The notes below the pieces were generated by a model, which was given only the letters and a program-made list of their open reading frames with translations, made no database searches and was not told the DNA's origin. 64,000 nucleotides of DNA from Anaerolineae bacterium (GTDB lineage: Bacteria > Chloroflexota > Anaerolineae > Aggregatilineales > Phototrophicaceae), in the NCBI GenBank assembly GCA_022841825.1, contig JALHQT010000001.1, positions 1,396,109 to 1,460,108 of the forward strand. The letters are read 5' to 3'. The translations under genes were made by a program, and so were the position numbers. Every line of letters starts with the position of its first letter. Position 1 is the first letter of the stretch. Below, in pieces: positions 25,158 through 34,362 of this stretch.

Positions 25158-26476
25158 TCGACACACGTGAAGAAGTAAGTGGGTGGTGTCATCCAATGAC
25201 GACTACGGCGATCAAGGCGGCAGGACTGGGAAAACGATATCGAATCGGCGTGTCGCGTGCCAGTAACAAGACACTTCGCGAGAGCATTGTCGATGCGGCA
25301 ACCTTTCCGGTCAGGCATCTCAGAGCGTTGTCCAGCAGTACGCGTCGTGCCACACGCCTCGACTCAAGTCACATTTGGGCTTTGCGTGATCTCGCATTTG
25401 AAATTCCGCATGGGCAGGTCGTGGGTGTTATCGGTCGTAATGGCGCAGGTAAGAGTACGCTCCTGAAAATACTCGCACGCATCACTCAGCCCACAGCCGG
25501 AATGGTGGACATCTACGGCAGAATCGGTGCCCTGCTCGAAGTCGGTACCGGTTTTCATTCCGAGCTGACTGGTCGCGAGAACATATACCTCAATGGCGCA
25601 ATCCTGGGCATGACCCGTAAAGAGATTCAACGAAAGTTCGACGAGATTGTCGCTTTTTCGGAGATCGAAGAATTTATCGACACACCAGTCAAGCATTATT
25701 CCAGCGGTATGTCACTCCGGCTTGGGTTTGCGGTCGCGGCACATCTGGAACCAGAAATCCTCATCATTGATGAGGTGCTAGCGGTTGGTGATGCTGCGTT
25801 CCAGCAAAAGTGCATCGGCAAAATGAGCGACGTTTCGGAACAAGGGCGCACGGTACTGTTTGTCAGCCACAACATGGCTGCCGTACGCGGTCTTTGCAGC
25901 CGCGCGCTCTGGATTGATAAGGGTGCGCTGGTGCAAGATGGCGCTGTCGATGACGTGGTCGATACGTATATGCGCCAAACCTTGGCGACATTGGGCGATG
26001 GACAGACCAAACTGAGCGACCGCGTTGATCGCAAGGGCGCTGGTCCGGTTCGCTTCACCACCTTTGCAACACGGCTAGTGGGCGGTCAGAAAGAAGACCC
26101 GCTGCGCGTAGGAGAAGACGCACAGATCATTCTCGGCTATGAATCAGAAAACGAACAAAGCATTGGCGAAATGATTGTCTTCGTCCATCTGATCGACTCA
26201 TTCGGCAATGGCATCACTATGTTGTCGAATCATCTGGAAGGCACACGATTCTCGCGCTTACCGCCAAAAGGTGAAATCACTTGTACGATACCTCGTCTGC
26301 CTCTACTGCCCGGCGAGTACATTGTGAATTTGACCTGCCGCATGGGGCAAACACTGTCTGATAAAGTATCCGAGGCGGCAATGATGCGTGTGGTCGAAGG
26401 CGATTACTTCGGTACGGGTCGGCAATTGGCGAGCAAGCAGGCGGTCATACTGCTCGATCACAAATGGACATCCTGA
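25154..26476 (+). CDS. wzt: ABC polysaccharide exporter ATPase with C-terminal Wzt domain
   Basis: 440 residues. Nucleotide-binding domain: Walker A VIGRNGAGKSTLLKIL, then LLEVGTGFHSELTGRENIYL, signature YSSGMSLRLGF, Walker B EILIIDEVLAVGD, switch His in FVSHNMAAV. The last ~150 residues form a beta-sandwich Wzt_C domain (GEMIVFVHLIDSFGNGITML), which in known Wzt proteins recognises the modified end of the glycan. The second Met (MTTTAIKAAGLGKRY, base 25196) is an equally good start; the first overlaps the permease stop and would be translationally coupled. Confidence 0.92.
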   Translation: MIDTREEVSGWCHPMTTTAIKAAGLGKRYRIGVSRASNKTLRESIVDAATFPVRHLRALSSSTRRATRLDSSHIWALRDLAFEIPHGQVVGVIGRNGAGKSTLLKILARITQPTAGMVDIYGRIGALLEVGTGFHSELTGRENIYLNGAILGMTRKEIQRKFDEIVAFSEIEEFIDTPVKHYSSGMSLRLGFAVAAHLEPEILIIDEVLAVGDAAFQQKCIGKMSDVSEQGRTVLFVSHNMAAVRGLCSRALWIDKGALVQDGAVDDVVDTYMRQTLATLGDGQTKLSDRVDRKGAGPVRFTTFATRLVGGQKEDPLRVGEDAQIILGYESENEQSIGEMIVFVHLIDSFGNGITMLSNHLEGTRFSRLPPKGEITCTIPRLPLLPGEYIVNLTCRMGQTLSDKVSEAAMMRVVEGDYFGTGRQLASKQAVILLDHKWTS

Positions 26477-26504
26477 ACCTACCCTGGCGCAAAGGTTTAT
26501 TGCT

Positions 26505-27752
26505 GTGTTGAGTCTCATTACCTGGATTGTGGCTTTCTTTATCTTTACGGTTCCGTGGGAAAACAGCGTCACACTGGCTGGCTGGGGCACCATTAGTCGT
26601 ATTTTGGGGCTTCTGGTGAGCTATTGCGGACTGATCGAGATCATCCGCACACGTTGGATCAAGCCTGCACCCTGGCTGCTCGCCGGTTTTCTGCTCTACA
26701 GCCTCTATAGTGTGATCAACGCCATGGGCTCACCCCAGATGGACATCGCCCTCGTGCGCGTATCCAGCCTCATCCAGTCCGTCATCATGATCATCTCGCT
26801 GATTCAGGTGACCGATTCGTTTGAAAAGTATAGGCTGTTTCTCTGGGCATTTGTCCTGGGAAACATCGTCCAGTTCGCCATCACCATCACCTATGCCAAT
26901 CCGCTCGACCCAGATTTCTACCGCCTGCGTGCAGAGAACTACAACCCTAACAATATCGCCTTCTTGCTCTCAATGGGCGTTGTGACCGCCTGGATACTCC
27001 TGGTCGATCACTCTCCACGCCATCGCATATTCGATGCTATCTGTGTCGCTGCGATGATCAGCTTTACCGTCGGCATACTCTTGACTGGCTCTCGCGGAGG
27101 TCTCATTGCGTTAGCGGCGGGTTACTTGATCATACTGGTATCGTACCTTCGGTCGAACATCCGTAAATGGTACAAGCCGATAGGTGTGGTCGTGGTTTGT
27201 TTGCTATTGGTTCAGACCTTGATGCCGCAGTCGCTCTGGCTGCGCTACTCGACGCTTCTCAACCTGGAAACAAGCACACTCGAAGGTCGTCAGGGAATCT
27301 GGGAAGCCGGTTTAGAGGCAGTCCAGCAAAGCCCCATCTTTGGTATTGGCATTGGGACGTATGCGGATGTGTCCTTAGAAGCCTTGGGGCGCGAATTCAC
27401 CGCTCACAACACCTTTGTGTCAATTTACGTCGAGCAGGGCATCGTTGGGCTTGCCTTGTTTGTCGTCCCGTTAGCGCTCATGCTGTTTCAGGTCTGGCGA
27501 TTTCCGCACCACCAAAACTATTATGGGGTCGCCATGATCGTCGTCATCATCGCCATGAGCCTCACTGCCACTCTGCACTGGAACAAAGTCATCTGGCTGG
27601 TCTTTGGTCTGCTCATGAGTTACCGGATGTTTTCGCTTCCGAACGTGCAAAGCACTGCGCTGCGCCGTGTGCCTGGCTACCCCCTGGCTGCCGGTCAGGC
27701 GAACAGCCCCACCTACAGCCGGAACCCGATCAGATCACCGAGAAAAAGATGA
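26505..27752 (+). CDS. O-antigen ligase/polymerase-like membrane protein
   Basis: About 415 residues. A GTG at 26505 with AAAGG about 9 nt upstream is the likely start; the frame runs open to 26388 but would overlap wzt by 89 bases with unlikely sequence. Around eleven membrane segments. The Wzy_C/WaaL signature is LTGSRGGLIALAAGYLIIL followed by a large external loop with GRQGIWEAGLEAVQQSPIFGIG and HNTFVSIYVEQGIVGL. It attaches or polymerises glycan at the outer face of the membrane. With a Wzm/Wzt exporter, a ligase-type role is more likely than Wzy polymerase. Confidence 0.85.
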   Translation: MLSLITWIVAFFIFTVPWENSVTLAGWGTISRILGLLVSYCGLIEIIRTRWIKPAPWLLAGFLLYSLYSVINAMGSPQMDIALVRVSSLIQSVIMIISLIQVTDSFEKYRLFLWAFVLGNIVQFAITITYANPLDPDFYRLRAENYNPNNIAFLLSMGVVTAWILLVDHSPRHRIFDAICVAAMISFTVGILLTGSRGGLIALAAGYLIILVSYLRSNIRKWYKPIGVVVVCLLLVQTLMPQSLWLRYSTLLNLETSTLEGRQGIWEAGLEAVQQSPIFGIGIGTYADVSLEALGREFTAHNTFVSIYVEQGIVGLALFVVPLALMLFQVWRFPHHQNYYGVAMIVVIIAMSLTATLHWNKVIWLVFGLLMSYRMFSLPNVQSTALRRVPGYPLAAGQANSPTYSRNPIRSPRKR

Positions 27753-27755
27753 CCC

Positions 27756-29207
27756 ATGACACAGAAATCGCCCTCTATCATCATCGCCTCTCATCCAGGC
27801 TTTTTCGCGCGCATGCAGCTTCGCTCCCCTGTATTCGATCTTCTCTCCACACAGTCCGGAATCACCGTTCTCATGCCCGCCCCGCACGCCGGGTATCTGG
27901 CGTCCGAGCTTGCTGCAAAAGAAGTCCGGCTGGAAGAACTGCGCACCTACTCCGCCGCCTCGTCCTTCAAAGTCAAGGTCAATCGCTTCCTCGAAACAGT
28001 TCGCCATCTCACCTATCCCGGAGATCGCAAGTACCTGCCCGCGCAGGTGGAACACGCCCGTCGCGAACGGGAGAACCGGAAGGCTCATCAGGCGTACTCC
28101 ATAACCGACGCAGCCTATCTCTGCTCACAGGTCATGTCACGACTGCGTCCCATCAGAAGCATGGAACGGAAGCTGGAAACGGTACTGCTGGCAACCCGGT
28201 TCTATCACGACCTGTTTGCGCGCGTGACACCCGATGTGATAGTGGTTGGGTCGCCGGGCTTTGGGGCATGGCGCGAAGAAGTTCATCTGCTGCGCGAAGC
28301 GAAGGCGGCGGGTATACCGACGATCTACCCCGTCATCAGTTGGGATCATCCCAGCAACAAGGGTCTGCTTGGCGCGCAGCCCGACTATGTGTTGGTGTGG
28401 GGTGAACGAATGAAACAGGAATTCATGGAGCAGCATGACGTTCCTGAAGCTAACATTCGTATCGTCGGCACGCCTCTCGCGGATGTCTATGTCACGCATC
28501 GCCACGAACCCCACAGGGAGTGCCTCATCAACGCCTACCGACTCGATCCCAACAGGCGCATCATCTTCTTCGGCACGATTTCGCCCACCAACCATGATCA
28601 GAATGTGGAACTCATCGAAATCCTGACCGCCGCGGCAGAAGACGGCAGCATCGGTTTACCTGCGCAGTTGATCGTTCGCCCGCATCCGATCTACTTTCAC
28701 CCCAGCAAAGGCCGCCCCGATGAACTACGCAAAATGCGCGCCCTTGCCGAGCGCCATCCGCATCTGCACATCGTCGAGCCGAAGCCGCTTGAAGACAACA
28801 CCATGGACCTCGGCTGGAACGAAATGCTCACGAGTATGCGCCTTGTCTATGGTTGCGATATCATGATTAATCAGTACTCGACCCTCCAGATCGAGGCGGC
28901 CGTGGCGGATCGTCCCATCATCAATATCGCGTTTGAGCCGGTCGCCACATCCGGTCGTCCGCCAACAATCTTGGGCAGCTTTCCCCACAATGCCCGTGTG
29001 GTCGAAGCGCACGCAGCCAGAGAAGCCGGCTCGGCAAACGCGCTCATCGCGCACATCAACGCCTATCTCCAGGACTCCACCCTCGACTCTGCTGCCCGCA
29101 AACAGATCGCACAGCAGGAAATGGGCTTGCTGGATGGCAAGGCGTCCGCGCGAATCGCCAATTTTGTCCTGCAAGTCGCACAGCGGCAGCAGCCAGTCAC
29201 TCAATAG
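27756..29207 (+). CDS. GT-B-fold glycosyltransferase-like protein of unknown specificity
   Basis: 483 residues. The first half opens with SIIIASHPGFFARMQLRSP and includes DVIVVGSPGFGAWREEVHL and a GIPTIYPVISWDHPSNKG block. The second half has RRIIFFGTISPTNHDQNVEL, AQLIVRPHPIYFHPSKG, and NQYSTLQIEAAVADRPIINI. This arrangement resembles CDP-glycerol-transferase/capsule-type GT-B enzymes. The substrate is unknown. No membrane segment. Three bases separate it from the ligase gene, so it belongs to the same operon. Confidence 0.7.
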   Translation: MTQKSPSIIIASHPGFFARMQLRSPVFDLLSTQSGITVLMPAPHAGYLASELAAKEVRLEELRTYSAASSFKVKVNRFLETVRHLTYPGDRKYLPAQVEHARRERENRKAHQAYSITDAAYLCSQVMSRLRPIRSMERKLETVLLATRFYHDLFARVTPDVIVVGSPGFGAWREEVHLLREAKAAGIPTIYPVISWDHPSNKGLLGAQPDYVLVWGERMKQEFMEQHDVPEANIRIVGTPLADVYVTHRHEPHRECLINAYRLDPNRRIIFFGTISPTNHDQNVELIEILTAAAEDGSIGLPAQLIVRPHPIYFHPSKGRPDELRKMRALAERHPHLHIVEPKPLEDNTMDLGWNEMLTSMRLVYGCDIMINQYSTLQIEAAVADRPIINIAFEPVATSGRPPTILGSFPHNARVVEAHAAREAGSANALIAHINAYLQDSTLDSAARKQIAQQEMGLLDGKASARIANFVLQVAQRQQPVTQ

Positions 29208-29266
29208 GCGATCGGCGTGGCAGTGCCGTGCCGGACATGCAGTCAGCTCGCAGTGGGAGCCGGAAG

Positions 29267-29947
29267 ATGATCGCACGCAAATTGAGAACCCTCGTTACCA
29301 ACCCGATCGGCGTCTATCGTAAGTATGGGCGCGCGCTAGCAGATTTAGTCGGGCACAGCCGCCTCAAGCAGTTGGGTCATGACACCTTGATAGCCGGGCG
29401 TCCAGACGATGCCATCCCGCCCGTTTGGTCAGACCTATGGTATCTCTATCGTCAGGTACGTCTGCGCAAACCACAGGTCGTCCTGGAGTTTGGCAGCGGC
29501 TGTTCCACCGTCATCATCGCCCAGGCGCTCGCGGAAAACGCCAGAGACGGACAATCGCCCGCCCCGCATATCTACTCTGTCGATGCTATGGAAGAGTGGT
29601 TGCAGGCTACCTCCGCCTTGATCCCTCAAGCGCTTTTGCCTTTCTGCACACTCATCTATAGCGAGCTTCACGAAGTCGAGCGGCATGGGGTCCTGGGTTT
29701 CCAACACACCCAGGTGCCCGATGTTGTGCCCAACTTCCTCTACCTAGACGGCCCAGCGCTGACGCCGGAGCGGCAGGTGGCAGTCGATGTACTCGATATG
29801 GAAGCCCGTCTGCCCGCCGATTTCTTCATGGTGATCGATGGTCGGGTACGTCAGTGCGAATATCTCAGGCAAACCCTCACACGCCGCTACCGCATCTCCG
29901 ACAGCGCCGTTCTCTCTCATTCGACCTTTGAACTGCTTCCATCCTGA
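29267..29947 (+). CDS. SAM-dependent methyltransferase-like protein
   Basis: 226 residues from the ATG at 29267, with GGGAG 7 nt upstream; an upstream in-frame ATG lacks a site. The Rossmann motif I is VVLEFGSGCSTVIIAQAL, with the acidic strand-2 end in IYSVDAMEEWL and a FLYLDGPALTPERQV block followed by FFMVIDGR. Proteins of this type occur in glycan loci as putative methyltransferases. Last gene of the rightward operon, convergent with the following GT4. Confidence 0.65.
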   Translation: MIARKLRTLVTNPIGVYRKYGRALADLVGHSRLKQLGHDTLIAGRPDDAIPPVWSDLWYLYRQVRLRKPQVVLEFGSGCSTVIIAQALAENARDGQSPAPHIYSVDAMEEWLQATSALIPQALLPFCTLIYSELHEVERHGVLGFQHTQVPDVVPNFLYLDGPALTPERQVAVDVLDMEARLPADFFMVIDGRVRQCEYLRQTLTRRYRISDSAVLSHSTFELLPS

Positions 29948-30006
29948 CTGCGGCGTTTAAGTATCGGTGTAAAAGGAATGACTGGTCGCCCCGGACAACT
30001 CCGGAC

Positions 30007-31092
30007 TCACCGTGGACTGATGTCGCCTCCTGCCGTGAGGTTACTCAGCAGTGTCTCCCATTTCGGTAGTATCACTCCCCAGTCGAATTCAGCCGTCTTC
30101 GCTCTGGCATTCGCCGACAATCCACTAGCCAGAGTTGTGTCTCTCAGTATGCGCCGGATCGCCTCCGCCATCGCCTCCGGTGCCTCCGGCGGCACCAACA
30201 AACCATCAACCTCATCATCCACCAGGTAAGGAATGCCGCCCACCTGCGTGCTCACCACGCACAATCCACACGCCATTGCCTCCATCACGCTCACGGGCGT
30301 ATTGTCGATACCAGTCGTATTGATGAAGATGTCGCCCTGGTTCATCGTGTCTGGCACGTCCTGCTTGGCAACCTGCCCGATCAACGTCATACGCCCCTCA
30401 ATCCCAAGCGCGTGCGCAGTCTGCTGTACCAACTCCAGGCTGCCATCTTTGTCCGGTCCTACCATTGTCAAATGAATCTCGGGGAACTCATCGACAAGAA
30501 GCCCGACGACTTTGGGCGCAAGCTGCGGGTTGTAAATGCGATGAAACGAGCGCAGCCACATCAGGCGAGGACGTGGATTCGTCCGCTGCTGAAATGTGTA
30601 GCGCGCAATGTCTATAGGATTTGGAAGCAGCTGAATATCGTCCCGATATGCTCGTAACTCGTCGACCAGATAGCCTGACGGTGCAGTCACAGTCACCGCT
30701 GACTGCAATAAGCGGCTCACACTCCCCGCATGTTTAGCCGCGTACTCTGGCAGGTTTCCCCCACGTAGCACCAGCAAGTATGGCTTCTTCAAGCGGCGCA
30801 GCAGCCAGCAGACTGCCTCTGCCCACAGGAAAGCAGATCCGCTGTACACATCAACCTGCGCTGCGCCATATGCCGCCCGATGCCTCCATACGCTGAAAAG
30901 CATGTCGATGACACGTCCGGCGCGTGTGCCTCGCCCCGATGCAGTCAACACATGCCAACCGTTCGCAGTCAGACGCTCTGCCAGGTCTTCGCAGACGGCG
31001 CGCCCACGAGAAAACTGGCTTAGGAAAAACCCGATGATGAGGATCGATCTGGACAATGAGTCGTGCGGCGTTGCTTGCATAGCTCCAGTCAT
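30007..31092 (-). CDS. Glycosyltransferase family 4
   Basis: 361 residues. N-terminal domain: ILIIGFFLSQFSRGRAVCED and VDVYSGSAFLWAEAVCWLL. C-terminal donor domain: RLMWLRSFHRIYNPQLAPKV, LTMVGPDKDGSLELVQ, GDIFINTTGIDNTPVSVMEA, GLCVVSTQVGGIPYLVDD. The E-x7-E-like region is around PVSVMEAMACGL. It acts in the cytoplasm on glycan assembly. It marks the right edge of the polysaccharide locus and is read opposite to the main operon. Confidence 0.88.
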   Translation of the reverse strand: MTGAMQATPHDSLSRSILIIGFFLSQFSRGRAVCEDLAERLTANGWHVLTASGRGTRAGRVIDMLFSVWRHRAAYGAAQVDVYSGSAFLWAEAVCWLLRRLKKPYLLVLRGGNLPEYAAKHAGSVSRLLQSAVTVTAPSGYLVDELRAYRDDIQLLPNPIDIARYTFQQRTNPRPRLMWLRSFHRIYNPQLAPKVVGLLVDEFPEIHLTMVGPDKDGSLELVQQTAHALGIEGRMTLIGQVAKQDVPDTMNQGDIFINTTGIDNTPVSVMEAMACGLCVVSTQVGGIPYLVDDEVDGLLVPPEAPEAMAEAIRRILRDTTLASGLSANARAKTAEFDWGVILPKWETLLSNLTAGGDISPR

Positions 31093-31589
31093 CTAACCTG
31101 TGCCAAAAGCGTTCGCGTCACTACAATATCCCTGGGAGCAGAGGATTCGTCTTGCCCGGCAGCATGTGGTCTCGGCAAAGTTCAACCTTGCTTGACCCCG
31201 ATAATCCTTGTCAGGACCCTCTCACTGACCGAGTTTCTCGCCAGTATGCGTCGCGATGGCAGTCGCGTCGATCTGCAAATGCTGCAATGCATGACAGAGT
31301 ACCTTAGCTTTCGCGGCCTCGCCAACGAGACGGACTTGACAGGCACAGGCATCACCATCGGCTGTTCCTACGCCTTCGATATTGATCACGACAGGCAGCC
31401 CAGTTGGATGGTAGCGTTTGGCTGGTCGCCAATGCAAGAATTGGGTGCGGCTGGCACAAACCGTAGTCGCCGCAGGACTGTCGGCACTGCCAGTCGGGTG
31501 CCTGCCTTAAGGTACTGCATTCCAAAGCGTACATTCGGCATTGCAGCGAGGGCAAGAGCCTGAAAGAGACGCAAGAAGGCGGTGCCTAC
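31093..31589. other. ~500 bases with no supported gene
   Basis: Frames on both strands are open for 60-150 codons but show no recognisable domain or start site. The stretch leads into the decayed transposase at its right end and may be remains of the same or another mobile element. Confidence 0.4.
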
Positions 31590-32230
31590 GGGTGGATTTG
31601 CTTGTCCCAACGCCCGTTGTGACTATCGCGCGATGACTGACGAGGCGGTTCATGCGCTGGTTGGATACGGCACACATAACGGCATTCACCTGCGCTGTTC
31701 CACGATTTGAGAGGACGATTGGCGGTGAGGTGCATCCCAGCCTTAACGACGGATGGGCTGCGGAGCTACTTCTACGCGCTGACGGCGCACTTCGGAGCAT
31801 GGTTTTGTCGAGCGAAAGCGCGCACGGATCATTGGCAGCCGAGCGAGGAACTGTACTAATGGAAGGCTGGTGAAGCGCAAGTGGGGAGTGTAGGCGACGG
31901 TGACGTAGACGCCGATGATGTGGGGCAAGCGTCAGCCCTTGTTTGCACGTCTGCGCCAAGCGGGACTATGAGAGCGTATCCAGACAGCGTTCCTGGAGCG
32001 GGTCACCCTGACGTTTCGGCAGTCAGTGGCAGCGCTGCTGCGGCGGACAAGGTCCTACGCCCAGACGGAACAACACCTGCTGCGTGCGCACGCACGAGTC
32101 GTTAGCTCTCGAAGTGCCAGGTTTGAAACGACGCTTTCGTTCGCGGTCGCCAGCGATGGCGCTGGGCGTGACTGCCCACATCTGGAATGTCAGCGATCTG
32201 CTGCATCACCCCGTGCCGCAGGCTGCATAG
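31590..32230 (+). pseudogene. Decayed zinc-ribbon/DDE (IS1-like) transposase
   Basis: Pieces of one transposase can be read in order by changing frame. They are a zinc ribbon CPNARCDYRAMTD with ALVGYGTHNGIHLRC (from about 31603), a catalytic-core piece LTTDGLRSYFYALTAHFGAW (about 31745-31800), TAFLERVTLTFRQSVAALLRRT (about 31985-32055), and the end RSPAMALGVTAHIWNVSDLL before a stop at 32228. Internal stops and frameshifts separate the pieces. The family is the IS1-like two-domain transposases common in Chloroflexota, recalled from pattern only. Inactive. Confidence 0.7.
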
Positions 32231-32332
32231 CGTTCCAGAGCCACAGAAAACACCCGCCTGGCAACGGAGTATTCGTGAGCGATGCTGTCTTTTCCACCCT
32301 CGGTGTAGTATTGGCGATGATCGGGCTCGTTT

Positions 32333-32770
32333 TTGGTGTACCGCTGGACGCGAAAGCGTCGGTCGAATTATCAACGATTACCGTTTGCCGCACTCGGAAG
32401 CAGCTTTTTCACCGACCTGCTGAACATCGACAGTCAGATGCGCCGAGAGGGGATGGCTTTGAGTCCAGGGTTTGGAAGCGCGATAACAACGGCAACTGGC
32501 AAGCCACGCCTGTTTCTGCTGTTCACACACCGCAAGCGTGTACACGCTGTGCTATTTGATCAAAACGGTGGCATTCATTATGACTCTGAACAACGCGACC
32601 GTATCATGAAGGTGATCCGCAGCACGCACCAAACACCGCTCTCCGAACACCTTCCTTCTGACGACGATTACGACGCCTGGATCGAGAGACGTTGCCAGAC
32701 CTGGTGCGCGCAGCATGAGGTTCTGAAAGACGAATTGCATATCATCTGCGCATTGGCGTTAATGTCCTGA
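32333..32770 (+). CDS. Hypothetical protein, probably frameshifted from a membrane-anchored N-terminus
   Basis: 145 codons from a TTG. The body (SSFFTDLLNIDSQMRREGMA, then KPRLFLLFTHRKRVHAVLFD, ending ELHIICALALMS) looks like a real soluble domain. Immediately upstream, in another frame, lies FSTLGVVLAMIGLVFGV, a good membrane segment, suggesting a single-base frameshift near base 32345 broke a TM-plus-domain gene. No family was recognised. It could be a decayed cargo gene at the left edge of the conjugative element. Confidence 0.4.
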   Translation: MVYRWTRKRRSNYQRLPFAALGSSFFTDLLNIDSQMRREGMALSPGFGSAITTATGKPRLFLLFTHRKRVHAVLFDQNGGIHYDSEQRDRIMKVIRSTHQTPLSEHLPSDDDYDAWIERRCQTWCAQHEVLKDELHIICALALMS

Positions 32771-32854
32771 TGCCAATCCTCGTCACCATTGAGTCTGCGC
32801 TCTCCCCAACGCCTCACGCGGCGCTGCTTTCTGGCGCTGCCTGGCAGCAGCGCC

Positions 32855-33060
32855 GCGTCCCTGCGGGACGCCGAACCGCCTCAGCCGCGCGACGGAGAGC
32901 CGACGGCGCGGGCGTCAGCAGGGGTGGCGCGGCGCGTCATCCCCGGCTGAGGCGGTCGCCAGCTAAAACGCTGGTCACCTCAAGCGCCGGTGAGGGCTGC
33001 CGTGCGCCACTGCGTGGCACACCGCCGAGCGCGCACTGGGGTGCGGCTCGGCGTCTGGCG
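32855..33060. other. Inverted-repeat cluster, candidate oriT
   Basis: Directly upstream of the relaxosome genes lies a dense set of inverted repeats. A perfect 6-bp arm pair is at 32856-32870 (CGTCCC/GGGACG). A perfect 12-bp pair is at 32876-32887 and 32944-32955 (CCGCCTCAGCCG). A near-perfect 10-bp stem with a TAAAAC loop is at 32954-32979. A long hairpin is at 33024-33052 (GCCGAGC arms around a TGGG loop). Origins of transfer typically sit here and have such repeats beside the nic site. The nic site itself cannot be assigned. Confidence 0.5.
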
Positions 33061-33203
33061 GCGACACGTCGCCTCCCAGCGGGCGCACGCGCCCGCCGAA
33101 ACCCGCGAAAGCCGTAATCCTCCATCGGCGAAGCTGTAGCCCTACAGCAGTGACAAATCTCAATTGTGAAACAATGCTTGCGACAGAAGGGAGGCAGGAC
33201 GCC

Positions 33204-33566
33204 ATGCCCAAGACCATCCGCCGCAGCATCAGCATGACGCCGGAGATGCGCGACCGCCTGGCGCTGCTCGCCAGCAAGCAGCCGCGCGACATGACCGAAG
33301 CCGATCTAATTCGCGATGCCATCCGCGCCTATCTGGACAACCAGGCAGACATCATCGGCAGCCGCAAGCACTTCCAGAAGTCGCTGCAAGCGCGCATCGA
33401 TCTGCTCGAAGCGGGCGTCGCGTTTCATCTCAATGTGCTGATCTACCTGGTCGCGGCGCTGGCGGGCGAGGGACGTGACGAGCTGATCGCCGAGGCGCTG
33501 GTGACGGCGAAGCGGGAGAACGCCGCGCTACTGGCGCAGATGAACAAGCTGCGCGAGGCGAAATGA
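33204..33566 (+). CDS. Ribbon-helix-helix relaxosome accessory protein
   Basis: 120 residues from the ATG at 33204, with AAGGGAGG about 10 nt upstream; an earlier ATG in frame lacks a site. The N-terminal ~45 residues are a CopG/Arc-type RHH: RRSISMTPEMRDRLALLASK, then EADLIRDAIRAYLDN. The C-terminal part is a long helix (LQARIDLLEAGVAFHLNVLI). In mobile elements such proteins bind oriT repeats and recruit the relaxase. Its stop overlaps the relaxase start by 4 bases, and the inverted repeats lie just upstream. Confidence 0.8.
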   Translation: MPKTIRRSISMTPEMRDRLALLASKQPRDMTEADLIRDAIRAYLDNQADIIGSRKHFQKSLQARIDLLEAGVAFHLNVLIYLVAALAGEGRDELIAEALVTAKRENAALLAQMNKLREAK

Positions 33567-34207
33567 AGGCGATCATCGTGACGGACTTCGCCTACAAGGG
33601 ACCGAAGCGCACTGGACGCGGCACCGGTCATAGGGGGCTGCACGCGACGCTGCGCTACCTGCAGTATCGCGATACACGGAACAATCACCTGGCGCAGACG
33701 AAAGGCTGCGAACGCTGGGTGGATCGCGGCCTCGGACAGCACTATCGCGAGATCCACAACGCCTGCGACGCGCTGCAGAGCAAGCATGTGCTGGCGTGGA
33801 CGTGGGTCATTTCGCCCGCGCCGGATGTGATGGGGTTGGTGCCGGAGGACGAACGCCGCACGCTGGTGCGCGATCTGACCGAGCGGGTGGTCGAAGACTA
33901 CTACGCGGCGCGAGGGCTGGAGACGCCGGAGTACTCGTACGTGCTGCACGACCGCCAGACTGAAAATGAGAATGGCGAAGGGATGCAGCATCTGCATACG
34001 CATGTTGTGCTGGCGGGCACATGCCCTTCGATTGATGGCGAGCGCGTCGCGGTCTACAACAACAAAGAGAAGGGGCACGACCGCCTTTTCCGCGAGATCG
34101 GCACGCGCCACTTTGAGGAGATGCTCGATGCGCGCGGCATCGACTGGCGACGACTGCGTGAGCCGGAGCCAGAGCCGGAGATCGACCTCGACAGGTGGTT
34201 CTCATGA
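33563..34207 (+). CDS. Small relaxase (MobP-type candidate)
   Basis: 214 residues. The metal-binding histidine motif QHLHTHVVLAG (His143, 145, 147) fits the HxHxH motif III of relaxases, and the preceding His130 sits in SYVLHD. The N-terminal block ATLRYLQYRDTRN (Tyr32/Tyr35) is the likely nucleophile region. It would nick oriT and stay linked to the transferred strand. It has no helicase or primase extension, so it is very compact. Context (RHH upstream, coupling protein downstream) supports the call more than overall similarity does. Confidence 0.75.
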   Translation: MKAIIVTDFAYKGPKRTGRGTGHRGLHATLRYLQYRDTRNNHLAQTKGCERWVDRGLGQHYREIHNACDALQSKHVLAWTWVISPAPDVMGLVPEDERRTLVRDLTERVVEDYYAARGLETPEYSYVLHDRQTENENGEGMQHLHTHVVLAGTCPSIDGERVAVYNNKEKGHDRLFREIGTRHFEEMLDARGIDWRRLREPEPEPEIDLDRWFS

Positions 34208-34362
34208 CGCGGTTCATCGGACTGCTGGCGATCTGCACGCTCATCCTGCTTGGCGCAGCGCTCGGTCGCATCGCTGGGCTATCGCTGGATGCAGCGATCT
34301 ACACGAGCGTCACGCTCGTCATCCTTGCGATCCGGATCCTCTGGCGGCGGGCGGCACGATGA
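34204..34362 (+). CDS. 52-residue two-TM protein between relaxase and coupling protein
   Basis: ATG overlaps the relaxase stop and TGA overlaps the next ATG, so it is tightly coupled on both sides. It reads MTRFIGLLAICTLILLGAAL, then a short loop and a second hydrophobic segment ending RILWRRAAR. Two membrane helices are likely. No family was recognised. Its position suggests a small partner of the coupling protein in the membrane. Confidence 0.65.
   Translation: MTRFIGLLAICTLILLGAALGRIAGLSLDAAIYTSVTLVILAIRILWRRAAR

Noticed and set aside
27167..28405. Rightward frame of 412 codons overlapping the ligase and GT-B genes
   Set aside because: It covers parts of two well-supported genes in another frame and has no domain.
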